Part shown: piece by piece, positions 7,479 to 13,805 of the stretch
Layout of the letters: each line of letters starts with the position of its first letter
Position numbering within the stretch: position 1 is the stretch's first letter
Source of the DNA: an uncultured Erysipelotrichaceae bacterium
Lineage (GTDB): Bacteria; Bacillota_I; Bacilli_A; Erysipelotrichales; Erysipelotrichaceae
Direction of reading: 5' to 3'
Assembly: GCA_946621045.1 (NCBI GenBank)
Contig: CAMOOA010000019.1
Coordinates: forward strand, 1-14,194
DNA length: 14,194 nt
The notes under the pieces: model-generated
What the model was told of the DNA's origin: nothing
The model's input: only the letters and a program-made list of their open reading frames with translations
The model's database searches: none
Program-made: the position numbers and the translations under genes

Positions 7479-7498
7479 GAATGCAGTTTACCGCATTC
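7479..7498. promoter_or_regulatory. Inverted repeat around the -10 of the TtcA-like gene
   Basis: On the plus strand GAATGC (7479-7484) and GCATTC (7493-7498) form a perfect six-base inverted repeat with an eight-base spacer. The putative minus-strand -10 (TAAACT, plus positions 7485-7490) falls exactly in the spacer, as an operator might. Chance repeats of this size are common, so this is a candidate only. Confidence 0.35.
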
Positions 7499-7559
7499 GC
7501 TGACCGGCGAACAGTCTTTTTGCACGGCTGCCCGGATAAAAGAGGCATGGTCAGCCCGC

Positions 7560-7579
7560 AATGCAGGGATTCCCGCATT
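7560..7579. promoter_or_regulatory. Dyad upstream of the metallophosphoesterase promoter
   Basis: AATGC (7560-7564) and GCATT (7575-7579) flank a GGGA-T-TCCC core, making a nearly continuous palindrome with one extra base. It ends 15 bases before the -10 of the plus-strand gene, covering the -35 position. The half-site AATGC/GCATT is the same as in the repeat over the divergent TtcA-like promoter. Confidence 0.35.
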
Positions 7580-7591
7580 TGTCATGTGCTG

Positions 7592-7600
7592 TGTTAGGAT
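7592..7600 (+). promoter_or_regulatory. Extended -10 promoter of the metallophosphoesterase gene
   Basis: TGTTAGGAT matches the extended -10 pattern TGnTAnnnT. It ends six bases before the ATG at 7607, so transcription should begin at or next to the start codon. No consensus -35 is present; TTGTCA at 7579-7584 is only ten bases from the -10. Confidence 0.55.
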
Positions 7601-7606
7601 ACGCTT

Positions 7607-8782
7607 ATGAGACGGATAAAACTACTGGCCATTGTGTTCATCCTGTTTCTGTCCGGATGCATGGGATCATCCGGGCAGCGGGAATGGAAGAATGCTTCAC
7701 TGAACGCAATCGTCACTTCCGATCTTCATCTTTCCGTTGATCCGAATATCATCAGTTCGATTGTTCCGGCGATGCCGTATGGAAAAGCGGTGACGGAAAC
7801 CATCGCGGCGCAGGCAATTGATGCACATCCGGATGTTTTCATCATGACCGGAGACAATACAAACTCCGGCGCACCGGAAGACATGCAGGCTCTGAAACAG
7901 ATTCTTCAGAAGATCCGGGATGCGGGAATTCCGGTTGTGATGACCACCGGAAATCATGATTTCAACCGGAGCACACCGGAAGAATACTGGGACTGCTTCA
8001 GTGATCTGTTTGATGTCGTGGACAGGGCGCCGGATTCCCTCAGCTATGTCACGGAAATCAATAACGTCCGCATCATTGCGATGGATGACAATTCCTTTGA
8101 CGGAGGAACGACCGGAACATTCTCTCCCGAGACGATGCTGTGGCTGCGGAAGGTGCTGAAAAGCGCAAGAGACGACGGAAAGACCGTACTGTTTCTCAGC
8201 CATCATAATGTCATAGCCGGACCGGAAGGAGATACAAGCGGATACTATCAGATTACGAATCCGGATCTCAGAAAAACACTGCGGGAATATGACGTACCGC
8301 TCTGTCTTACCGGTCACCAGCACGGCCAGGCGATTCAGCAGGAGGAAGGACTGTTTGAAATCGTCAGCTCCATGCCGCTGGCGGGAAGACACCAGATCGG
8401 TGTTCTGACAATCGAAGGAACGCATGCAGAATATCATACCGAGCGGATTTCATTAAAGGAGTACGGGGAAGCTGGTCTTGCGGAACGAATGGCGGATGCC
8501 GGCCGGAAAGAATCAGAACGCACAGCGGAAATATTTGATCAGCTTTTAAGGAAAGAGGGGCTCAGCGGGGAGCGCTATGACGGCGTCATGACCCTGATTG
8601 ACCGGTTTTTCCGCTGTTACAGTGACGGAACGTTTGCTGAGCAGGCCGAATCCCTGCGGAGCGACAGGTACTATACGGATATGATCACCGCTCTGCATGA
8701 CTATAATTACGGTCCGTGGATGGAACAGGTGGTAAATCATCCGCCGATGAACGGAAACGCTCTTGAAATCATATGGGAGTGA
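7607..8782 (+). CDS. Metallophosphoesterase lipoprotein
   Basis: Predicted surface-attached calcineurin-like phosphoesterase of 391 residues. The N-terminus is a lipoprotein signal: basic MRRIK, a hydrophobic core, and the lipobox LSGC with C18 as the lipidated residue. The metallophosphoesterase signature follows: SDLH (D39, H41), GDNTN (D83), GNHD (N117, H118), SHHN (H199 and H200) and GHQH (H237, H239), together ligating two metal ions. Residues about 285-391 form a helical C-terminal region I do not recognise. The enzyme should act outside the membrane on a phosphomonoester or diester, possibly for phosphate or nucleotide scavenging; the substrate is not evident. The start fits because the signal peptide is complete from it, although no Shine-Dalgarno is present. 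It is transcribed alone, divergent from the TtcA-like gene and convergent with the EF-hand gene. Confidence 0.9.
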   Translation: MRRIKLLAIVFILFLSGCMGSSGQREWKNASLNAIVTSDLHLSVDPNIISSIVPAMPYGKAVTETIAAQAIDAHPDVFIMTGDNTNSGAPEDMQALKQILQKIRDAGIPVVMTTGNHDFNRSTPEEYWDCFSDLFDVVDRAPDSLSYVTEINNVRIIAMDDNSFDGGTTGTFSPETMLWLRKVLKSARDDGKTVLFLSHHNVIAGPEGDTSGYYQITNPDLRKTLREYDVPLCLTGHQHGQAIQQEEGLFEIVSSMPLAGRHQIGVLTIEGTHAEYHTERISLKEYGEAGLAERMADAGRKESERTAEIFDQLLRKEGLSGERYDGVMTLIDRFFRCYSDGTFAEQAESLRSDRYYTDMITALHDYNYGPWMEQVVNHPPMNGNALEIIWE

Positions 8783-8786
8783 ACTG

Positions 8787-8810
8787 AAAAAACAGAGACC
8801 CGGGTCTCTG
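8787..8810 (-). terminator. Terminator of the EF-hand miniprotein gene, shared with the convergent gene
   Basis: CAGAGACCC (8793-8801) and GGGTCTCTG (8802-8810) form a perfect 18-base palindrome. On the minus strand it directly follows the miniprotein stop and is followed by six T (plus-strand A run 8787-8792). On the plus strand, after the metallophosphoesterase stop, the stem is followed by CTTACATT, so it is a weaker terminator in that direction. Confidence 0.7.
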
Positions 8811-8811
8811 C

Positions 8812-8994
8812 TTACATTGCAAGTATCAGAAGAAGAATGATCAGCACAACGATAATGATTCCGGCGCAGATCAGCAGCCAGGGAGCTGCCGTCTGTCCGG
8901 GGCAGGCTGACTTCGTTACGGTTTCTTCTGCGAGCGCATCGCCCAGTGCTTCTTCTTCCGGCTCAATCACGCCGTTTCTGTTCACATCAAGCAT
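8812..8994 (-). CDS. EF-hand containing single-pass membrane miniprotein
   Basis: A 60-residue protein of unknown role. Residues 3-14 (DVNRNGVIEPEE) match a canonical EF-hand calcium loop: Asp, Asn, Asn at positions 1, 3 and 5, Gly at 6, Ile at 8 and Glu at 12. A short linker follows, then a strongly hydrophobic C-terminal helix at about 38-60 (from PWLLICAG on), so the protein is probably tail-anchored. Only one EF-hand loop is present, and the helix that normally precedes it is missing, as in half-dockerin or excalibur-like calcium loops. Support for it being real comes from the loop consensus, the clean membrane segment and a terminator with a T run placed right after its stop. No Shine-Dalgarno is visible; a poor -10 (TACCAT, plus positions 9002-9007) lies seven bases upstream. 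A calcium-sensing or anchoring role is speculation. Confidence 0.65.
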   Translation of the reverse strand: MLDVNRNGVIEPEEEALGDALAEETVTKSACPGQTAAPWLLICAGIIIVVLIILLLILAM

Positions 8995-9056
8995 ATTTAA
9001 TATGGTAACGGAAAAAACCTGCAGTGGGAATCCTTATGCCTGAAGCAGCTGAAAAC

Positions 9057-9065
9057 TGATAAGAT
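9057..9065 (+). promoter_or_regulatory. Extended -10 promoter of the MBL-fold gene
   Basis: TGATAAGAT matches TGnTAnnnT. The predicted start point near 9072 lies just before the preferred ATG at 9076. No clear -35 is seen. The 75-base gap also has to hold the divergent promoter of the EF-hand miniprotein. Confidence 0.5.
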
Positions 9066-9075
9066 TGAGATGCCT

Positions 9076-9810
9076 ATGAAACAGTTAACAGAACATATTT
9101 ACTGCATGGACGCAGATGCGAAAACGGATCAGCCGTTTGTCTTTTATGTGCGCGGAGAAAAGCGCAGTCTCCTTGCGGATGCGGGCAACTCGCCGGAGAA
9201 TTACCGGAAGCTGCTCGGTGAACTGCGCGAATGCGGCCTCCCGGAGCCTGACCTCATAGTGCTGACACACTGGCACTGGGATCATACCTTCGGTATCTGT
9301 GCGGCGGAATGCCCGGTAATCGCCTCTGAAACAACCGCGCAGATTCTGAAGAATGTTTCCGCATGGAAATGGGATGATGCCTCCATGCGGCAGCGTCTGG
9401 AAACAGGAGAAGACATTCCGTTTACGTATGACTGCATGAAAAAGCAGTACCCGGATACCGGACAGATCGTTGTGAAACTGCCGGATATTACATTCTCCGA
9501 ACGGATGACGATTGACCTCGGCGGTGTGCATTGTTTTCTCGAGCATCGTGATTCGCCGCATACCAGAGATGCCGTAATGATTTATATTCCGGAAGATCAG
9601 GTGCTGATCGGCGGGGATGCGCACTATGAAGATTATTATGACAATGACAGTAAATATGACCGGAAGCGGCTTCGTTCGTTCATGGACTATCTGAATGCAG
9701 TCCCGTTTGTACATTATATGAAGGGACATGATGAACCGGAGGTCTCAAAAACTGCGATGCTGGAACTGCTGGAAACTGCTTACAATGATCCGGAACGTAC
9801 AGTTGGATGA
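9076..9810 (+). CDS. MBL-fold metallo-hydrolase
   Basis: Predicted soluble two-metal hydrolase of the metallo-beta-lactamase superfamily, 244 residues. The signature THWHWDH is at 64-70 (H65, H67, D69, H70), followed by H162 (SPHTRD), D181 (IGGDAHYE) and H218 (KGHDE). All the usual metal ligands are therefore present. There is no signal peptide, so it is not a secreted beta-lactamase. The family includes glyoxalase II, lactonases, ribonucleases and others; nothing here singles one out, but the size and single-domain form fit a small-molecule thioester or lactone hydrolase. I start it at the second of two in-frame ATGs (9070 and 9076) because the predicted transcript begins at about 9072; the alternative adds two residues. 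The tRNA-Val gene begins 50 bases after its stop. Confidence 0.88.
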   Translation: MKQLTEHIYCMDADAKTDQPFVFYVRGEKRSLLADAGNSPENYRKLLGELRECGLPEPDLIVLTHWHWDHTFGICAAECPVIASETTAQILKNVSAWKWDDASMRQRLETGEDIPFTYDCMKKQYPDTGQIVVKLPDITFSERMTIDLGGVHCFLEHRDSPHTRDAVMIYIPEDQVLIGGDAHYEDYYDNDSKYDRKRLRSFMDYLNAVPFVHYMKGHDEPEVSKTAMLELLETAYNDPERTVG

Positions 9811-9818
9811 GAAAGTTC

Positions 9819-9847
9819 TTCCCAATCCGAAAAGAGTGTGCTAACAT
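9819..9847 (+). promoter_or_regulatory. Promoter of the tRNA-Val gene
   Basis: TGCTAACAT (9839-9847) is an extended -10, with a weak TTCCCA at 9819-9824 seventeen bases upstream as possible -35. The predicted start near 9854 gives a precursor leader of about six bases. Confidence 0.5.
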
Positions 9848-9859
9848 GAATAAGCACAT

Positions 9860-9932
9860 GAGTGCTTAGCTCAGTTGGGAGAGCACTTCCTTGACGTGGA
9901 AGGGGTCATGGGTTCGAGTCCCTTAGCGCTCA
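9860..9932 (+). tRNA. tRNA-Val (anticodon GAC)
   Basis: A complete cloverleaf of 73 bases can be drawn. The acceptor stem GAGTGCT/AGCGCTC (9860-9866/9925-9931) has one G-T pair. The D stem is GCTC/GAGC, the anticodon stem CTTCC/GGAAG with loop TTGACGT, so the anticodon is GAC (9893-9895), reading GTC and GTT valine codons. The T loop is TTCGAGT. The T stem has a T-T mismatch at its second pair (9909 with 9923). The discriminator is A9932 and the next bases are CGA, so CCA is not encoded and must be added by nucleotidyltransferase. It has its own promoter and a terminator shortly after. Confidence 0.95.
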
Positions 9933-9939
9933 CGAAATG

Positions 9940-9963
9940 AAAACCGCGAAAAGCGGTTTTTTT
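9940..9963 (+). terminator. Terminator of tRNA-Val
   Basis: AAAACCGC (9940-9947), loop GAAAA, GCGGTTTT (9953-9960), continuing into TTT, which gives seven T in a row. It begins eight bases after the tRNA. It could also work for the minus-strand gene ending at 10029, though less well, because the T run on that side is four bases. Confidence 0.88.
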
Positions 9964-10028
9964 CAGCATAACTGAAGCTGACCGGTATCAGCCTTGTTTC
10001 AAGACGCAGGGAGAGATCCGGCAGACCA

Positions 10029-10325
10029 TCATTCGCTGCCGTTCACCAGCCGGGCAACAAGATAGACATCATGAAACGGCATCCGGAACTGATATACCGT
10101 TTCGCTCAGCTGGATGAGTTCATCTACATTTGCGGTTACCTGGATGTACATGTCATCGGTCAGTTCTGCCGTCTCAAAGGTCACGGTCTGTCCGGCCACC
10201 GCAAATCTTGGATAGGTGCGGAAATTGTGCTTCTGATTCGGATATACAATAACGCGTTTTACAAAACCGATCAGGAATCCGATGCACAGTCCGATAACGA
10301 TAAGAATAAACTGTTTGTTTTTCAT
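10029..10325 (-). CDS. Hypothetical membrane-anchored protein
   Basis: A 98-residue protein I do not recognise. It has an N-terminal hydrophobic segment at about residues 5-22 after a short basic start (MKNKQ), followed by K24 and R25, so it is likely a signal anchor. The remainder (about 30-98) alternates polar and hydrophobic residues in a pattern suggesting a small beta-rich domain; only one cysteine (C14) is present, inside the membrane segment. The start is well supported: GGAG (plus-strand CTCC at 10332-10335) lies six bases before the ATG, and a TATGAT -10 is at plus positions 10346-10351. It is transcribed alone and divergently from the sensor-phosphatase gene. The orientation of the domain relative to the membrane and any link to the neighbouring sensor are unknown. 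Confidence 0.75.
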   Translation of the reverse strand: MKNKQFILIVIGLCIGFLIGFVKRVIVYPNQKHNFRTYPRFAVAGQTVTFETAELTDDMYIQVTANVDELIQLSETVYQFRMPFHDVYLVARLVNGSE

Positions 10326-10345
10326 AAGCAGCTCCGATTAATTTC

Positions 10346-10374
10346 ATCATACAGGTAATTCCGGTGAATTACAG
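10346..10374 (-). promoter_or_regulatory. Promoter of the hypothetical membrane protein gene
   Basis: On the minus strand TATGAT (plus positions 10346-10351) is a five-of-six match to the -10. With a 17-base spacer the -35 would be CTGTAA at 10369-10374, a poor match. The predicted start lies close to the GGAG ribosome-binding site. Confidence 0.45.
10355..10372. promoter_or_regulatory. Perfect inverted repeat over a promoter spacer, possible operator
   Basis: GTAATTCCGGTGAATTAC consists of seven-base arms GTAATTC and GAATTAC around CGGT. It covers the spacer and part of the -35 of the minus-strand promoter above, which is where a repressor dimer would block RNA polymerase. Confidence 0.4.
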
Positions 10375-10473
10375 CATGATTTTACCTGTTCGCTGTACCT
10401 GCAGTTCCGGTTTTTGCAAAAAACGCAGGCTTACGGGATACTGCACATAAAAAGAATTTGCAAATCTGTGCCT

Positions 10474-10502
10474 TTGGAATCGCGGAAGGGTGTATTTATA
10501 TT
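10474..10502 (+). promoter_or_regulatory. Promoter of the sensor-phosphatase gene
   Basis: TTGGAA (10474-10479), a 17-base spacer, then TATATT (10497-10502) give a good sigma-A-type promoter with a predicted start at about 10508-10510. An overlapping TAGAAT at 10502-10507 could be an alternative -10 but has a 22-base spacer. Confidence 0.5.
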
Positions 10503-10510
10503 AGAATATA

Positions 10511-10543
10511 CAGGTCAGATTCCGTGCCTGCGGATCAGACCTG
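10511..10543 (+). promoter_or_regulatory. 5'-terminal leader hairpin before the sensor-phosphatase start
   Basis: CAGGTC (10511-10516) pairs with GACCTG (10538-10543); inside, after an A-A mismatch, GA pairs with TC and TCCG (10521-10524) with CGGA (10531-10534), with one bulged T, closing a TGCCTG loop. By the promoter prediction it is the very 5' end of the mRNA. It stops seven bases before the ATG, where a ribosome-binding site would be expected. The same sequence is also a DNA dyad (CAGGTCAGAT against ATCAGACCTG, nine of ten positions symmetric). Confidence 0.6.
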
Positions 10544-10550
10544 AAATCTT

Positions 10551-13500
10551 ATGAAAACCGCACTTACAGCAGTGCTGCTTGCATGCGGCTTGCTTACATC
10601 CGATATCCATGCACATTCCGCAATTAATACAGCAAATCCGGAATCGGAGTTTTTCTGTGCTGTTTCCGCAAAGCAGGACGGAAATGTAATAGACCCGATC
10701 GGTGACAGCGAGCGTTATTCCGCAGTCGTATACAATAACCGGAACGGTCTTCCGACCTCGGAAGCCAATGCGATTGCGGAAACAAGCGACGGCTTTATCT
10801 GGATCGGCAGTTACAGCGGTCTTGTCCGGTATGACGGAAATACCTTTGAGCGGATTGATTCCACAACGGGAATTGCAAATGTCGGCAGTCTGTTTGTGGA
10901 CTCCAGAGACCGGCTGTGGGTCGGAACCAATGACGCCGGAGTAGCCATGATGGAACGGGGAATATTCCGGATGTGGAAGGAAGAAGACGGACTGGATTCC
11001 CTGCACATCGGCATGATTACGGAAGACGATGACGGATACATTTACGTAAGCACTACCAGCGGAGTTTATGTATTCGATGAAAATCTGCAGATGACACCGG
11101 TTGAGGATCCGCGAGTCAAGGGAATGTATGTGGATGTGCTGCGTACCGGAAATGACGGGCTGATTTACGGTATAAGCAGTGAGGATGACATCTTTGTGCT
11201 GGATAAGGATAAGGTTGTCCGCTACATCGGAAGAGATGATTACGATATTGAGGGCGTGCTTTATCTTTTTCCGGATCCCGACAAGACCGGCGAGATGTAT
11301 TTCGGGACGGATGAATCCGTATTTTACCGCGGAAGCATTACGGATAAACTGACGGTCACGGAGGAAATCGATATTTCTCCGCTGTTCGGCGTTATGGATA
11401 TCGAAAAGATCGGCGGACGCATCTGGATCACCGGAAGAAACGGAATCGGTGCGCTGGACGGTGATCAGTTCCATTATCTCGGCGATCTGCCGCTCAACAA
11501 TTCTGTCGGAAGCGTAATGGCGGACTATGAAGGCAACCTCTGGTTCACATCGACCCGCCAGGGCGTCATGAAGATCGTTCCCAATCAGTTTGCCAATGTT
11601 TTTGAGCGCTTCGGTATTCCGGAGCGGGTAGTCAATACCACATGCATGGTCGGAGATCAGCTGTTTATCGGCACCGATACCGGGCTGATCGTGACAGAAG
11701 GGGATGTACTGTCACCGGGCATTCCGATTGAACATGCGCAGTATGCGGACGGCGAGGTGATCAAGGCATCGACTCTGGAAGTGTTTCTTGACGGCTGCCG
11801 GATCCGTTCCATCATCAAAGACCGTAATGACCGCATCTGGATCTCCACCTGGCGGGCACTCGGACTGGTCTGTTATGACCATGGAAATGTAACGGTGTTT
11901 ACCGAAAAGGACGGACTGGTTTCCAATCATCTGCGCGCGATCAGTGTGACATCAGACGGCTCGATTCTTGTGGCGGCTACCGGCGGAGCCAACGTAATCA
12001 AAGACGGCAGAGTCATTGCGTCCTACGGAACGGAAGACGGCATTGAGAATCCGGAAACCCTGACTGTCGCGGAAGGGACCGACGGGGATATCATTCTTGG
12101 AAGCGACGGCGGCGGAATGTATGTCATCAATGAGGATGGAACCCGCTGCATCAGTACGCGCGACGGTCTTTCCTCCGGCATCGTCATGCGCGTCAAGAAG
12201 GATCCGAACCGGAAACTGTACTGGATCGTTACCAGCAACTCCCTTGCGTATATGACTGAGGATTATCAGGTGACGACGATCCGGAACTTTCCGTATTCCA
12301 ATAACTTCGATCTGTATGAAAACTCGCAGGATGAGATGTGGGTCCTCAGCAGTAACGGCATCTATGTGCTGCCTACGGAAGATCTTCTCTCCGATGGAGA
12401 AATCAATCCGGTTCATTACTCCATGGACAACGGTCTGCCGTGCATCACAACCGCGAATTCCTACAGTTATCTTTCCGATACAGGAGATCTCTATATTTCA
12501 GGCAATACCGGGGTCGCCAAGGTCAACATCGAGCGGCCGCTGGAAAACATCCTTGATCTGACGGTCAGTGTGCCGTTTGTGGATGTGGACGGCGTGCGCA
12601 TTTATCCGGATGCGAACGGAGACTTCCATATTCCTTCCAAGATGCACAAACTGACGGTATACAGTTATGTGTTCAACTTCTCACTGACCAATCCGACGGT
12701 AATGTACCGGCTGGACGGCTTTGATTCGGAAGACATGACCGTTCTGCGCAGTGAGCTCGGGCCGGTGGACTATACCAATCTGCCGGGCGGCACCTACCGG
12801 TTTGTGATCAAATTGAAGGACTCCCAGGGACATACCGGAAAACGGATTTCCGTGCGGATCATCAAGGAAAAAGCGTTATATGAGCAGACGTGGTTCTACG
12901 GACTGATCGTGCTTCTTTCTTTCGCCGCTCTCTTCGGACTGATCAGGTTTATTATCCGGAAAAAGACCCAGAGTCTTGAAAAGAAGCACCGGGAAGAAGT
13001 GAGGAAAGCGCGCCTGAATACCGAGCTGAAAACTGCCGGCCAGATTCAGGAAAGCATGCTGCCGCATGAATTCCCGCCGTTCCCGGACCGTAATGAGTTT
13101 GAAATCTATGCATCCATGACGCCTGCCAGAGAGGTCGGCGGCGACTTCTATGACTTCTTCCTGATCGACCGTGATCATTTATGCATGGTCATGGCGGATG
13201 TCAGCGGAAAGGGCATTCCGGCCTCGCTGTTCATGATGATCTCAAAAGTCATCCTGCAGAGCTGCGCAATGCTCGGAAACAATGCGGCGGAAATTCTGAC
13301 GCGGACGAATGAGGCGCTCTGTTCCAATAATCAGGTGGAAATGTTTGTGACCATCTGGGTCGGCATTCTCGATCTGCGCACCGGCAGGATCACTGCCGCA
13401 AATGCCGGCCATGAATATCCGGCAATCATGAAGAACGGTGTGTTCACGCTGCTGAAAGACAAGCATGGCTTCGTAGTCGGCGGAATGGACAACGTGAAAT

Positions 13501-13799
13501 ATCACGAATATGAAATCGATCTCGAACCGGGAGACAAGATTTTCCTGTATACCGACGGTGTGCCGGAGGCAACGGACGCCAAAAACAATATGTACGGCAC
13601 TGACCGCATGCTTGAAACGCTGAATCAGTATGCGGATGCATCTCCGGAACAGATCCTTGCCGAAGTGCATGAGTCCGTAAACCGCTTCGTCAAGGATGCC
13701 GAACAGTTTGACGACATGACCATGCTGTGCCTGAAATACAACGGGACGGCAAAACAGCCGGCAGAAACACCGAAAACAGAGAACGGACAGAAAGGGTAA
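10551..13799 (+). CDS. Sensor phosphatase: Reg_prop beta-propeller, Y_Y_Y, transmembrane, SpoIIE/RsbU-type PP2C
   Basis: A 1082-residue predicted transmembrane receptor. A signal sequence (about 1-22) precedes an extracytoplasmic region with repeats of the two-component-regulator propeller type, for example DGFIWIGSYSGLVRYDG (80-96), DRLWVGTNDAGV (120-131), DGYIYVSTTSGVYVFD (161-176), GNLWFTSTRQGVMKI (328-342) and DRIWISTWRALG (427-438). A Y_Y_Y-like domain follows at about 668-770, one membrane helix at 781-802, a coiled linker with ELKTAGQIQESMLP (825-838), and a PP2C phosphatase at about 850-1064. The phosphatase keeps the metal aspartates D865 (GGDFYDF), D883 (MADVSGKG), D1002 (YTDG) and the terminal FDDMTML. 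By family it dephosphorylates a serine-phosphorylated anti-sigma antagonist in response to an external ligand. No such partner is encoded in the window. No Shine-Dalgarno is visible. The reductase gene starts six bases after its stop. Confidence 0.9.
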   Translation: MKTALTAVLLACGLLTSDIHAHSAINTANPESEFFCAVSAKQDGNVIDPIGDSERYSAVVYNNRNGLPTSEANAIAETSDGFIWIGSYSGLVRYDGNTFERIDSTTGIANVGSLFVDSRDRLWVGTNDAGVAMMERGIFRMWKEEDGLDSLHIGMITEDDDGYIYVSTTSGVYVFDENLQMTPVEDPRVKGMYVDVLRTGNDGLIYGISSEDDIFVLDKDKVVRYIGRDDYDIEGVLYLFPDPDKTGEMYFGTDESVFYRGSITDKLTVTEEIDISPLFGVMDIEKIGGRIWITGRNGIGALDGDQFHYLGDLPLNNSVGSVMADYEGNLWFTSTRQGVMKIVPNQFANVFERFGIPERVVNTTCMVGDQLFIGTDTGLIVTEGDVLSPGIPIEHAQYADGEVIKASTLEVFLDGCRIRSIIKDRNDRIWISTWRALGLVCYDHGNVTVFTEKDGLVSNHLRAISVTSDGSILVAATGGANVIKDGRVIASYGTEDGIENPETLTVAEGTDGDIILGSDGGGMYVINEDGTRCISTRDGLSSGIVMRVKKDPNRKLYWIVTSNSLAYMTEDYQVTTIRNFPYSNNFDLYENSQDEMWVLSSNGIYVLPTEDLLSDGEINPVHYSMDNGLPCITTANSYSYLSDTGDLYISGNTGVAKVNIERPLENILDLTVSVPFVDVDGVRIYPDANGDFHIPSKMHKLTVYSYVFNFSLTNPTVMYRLDGFDSEDMTVLRSELGPVDYTNLPGGTYRFVIKLKDSQGHTGKRISVRIIKEKALYEQTWFYGLIVLLSFAALFGLIRFIIRKKTQSLEKKHREEVRKARLNTELKTAGQIQESMLPHEFPPFPDRNEFEIYASMTPAREVGGDFYDFFLIDRDHLCMVMADVSGKGIPASLFMMISKVILQSCAMLGNNAAEILTRTNEALCSNNQVEMFVTIWVGILDLRTGRITAANAGHEYPAIMKNGVFTLLKDKHGFVVGGMDNVKYHEYEIDLEPGDKIFLYTDGVPEATDAKNNMYGTDRMLETLNQYADASPEQILAEVHESVNRFVKDAEQFDDMTMLCLKYNGTAKQPAETPKTENGQKG

Positions 13800-13805
13800 C
13801 AGATT

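Noticed and set aside
6619..7503. Long plus-strand open frame of 294 codons opposite the TtcA-like gene
   Set aside because: The minus strand carries all PP-loop and cysteine motifs of TtcA; the plus frame has no family resemblance and begins inside the terminator.
7477..7578. Upstream ATG giving a 34-residue N-terminal extension of the TtcA-like protein
   Set aside because: The extension has no family resemblance, no ribosome-binding site, and runs over the divergent promoter region.
8837..9043. Plus-strand 68-codon frame opposite the EF-hand gene
   Set aside because: It is low-complexity, rich in Ser/Ala, and has no motif; the minus strand shows an EF-hand loop, a membrane helix and a terminator.
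9964..10028. Short gap between the tRNA terminator and the minus-strand hypothetical gene
   Set aside because: I looked for a small RNA, promoter or dedicated terminator here and saw nothing supportable.
10515..11474. 319-codon minus-strand open frame opposite the sensor-phosphatase N-terminus
   Set aside because: No recognisable motif; the opposite strand encodes a signal peptide and propeller repeats in continuous frame.
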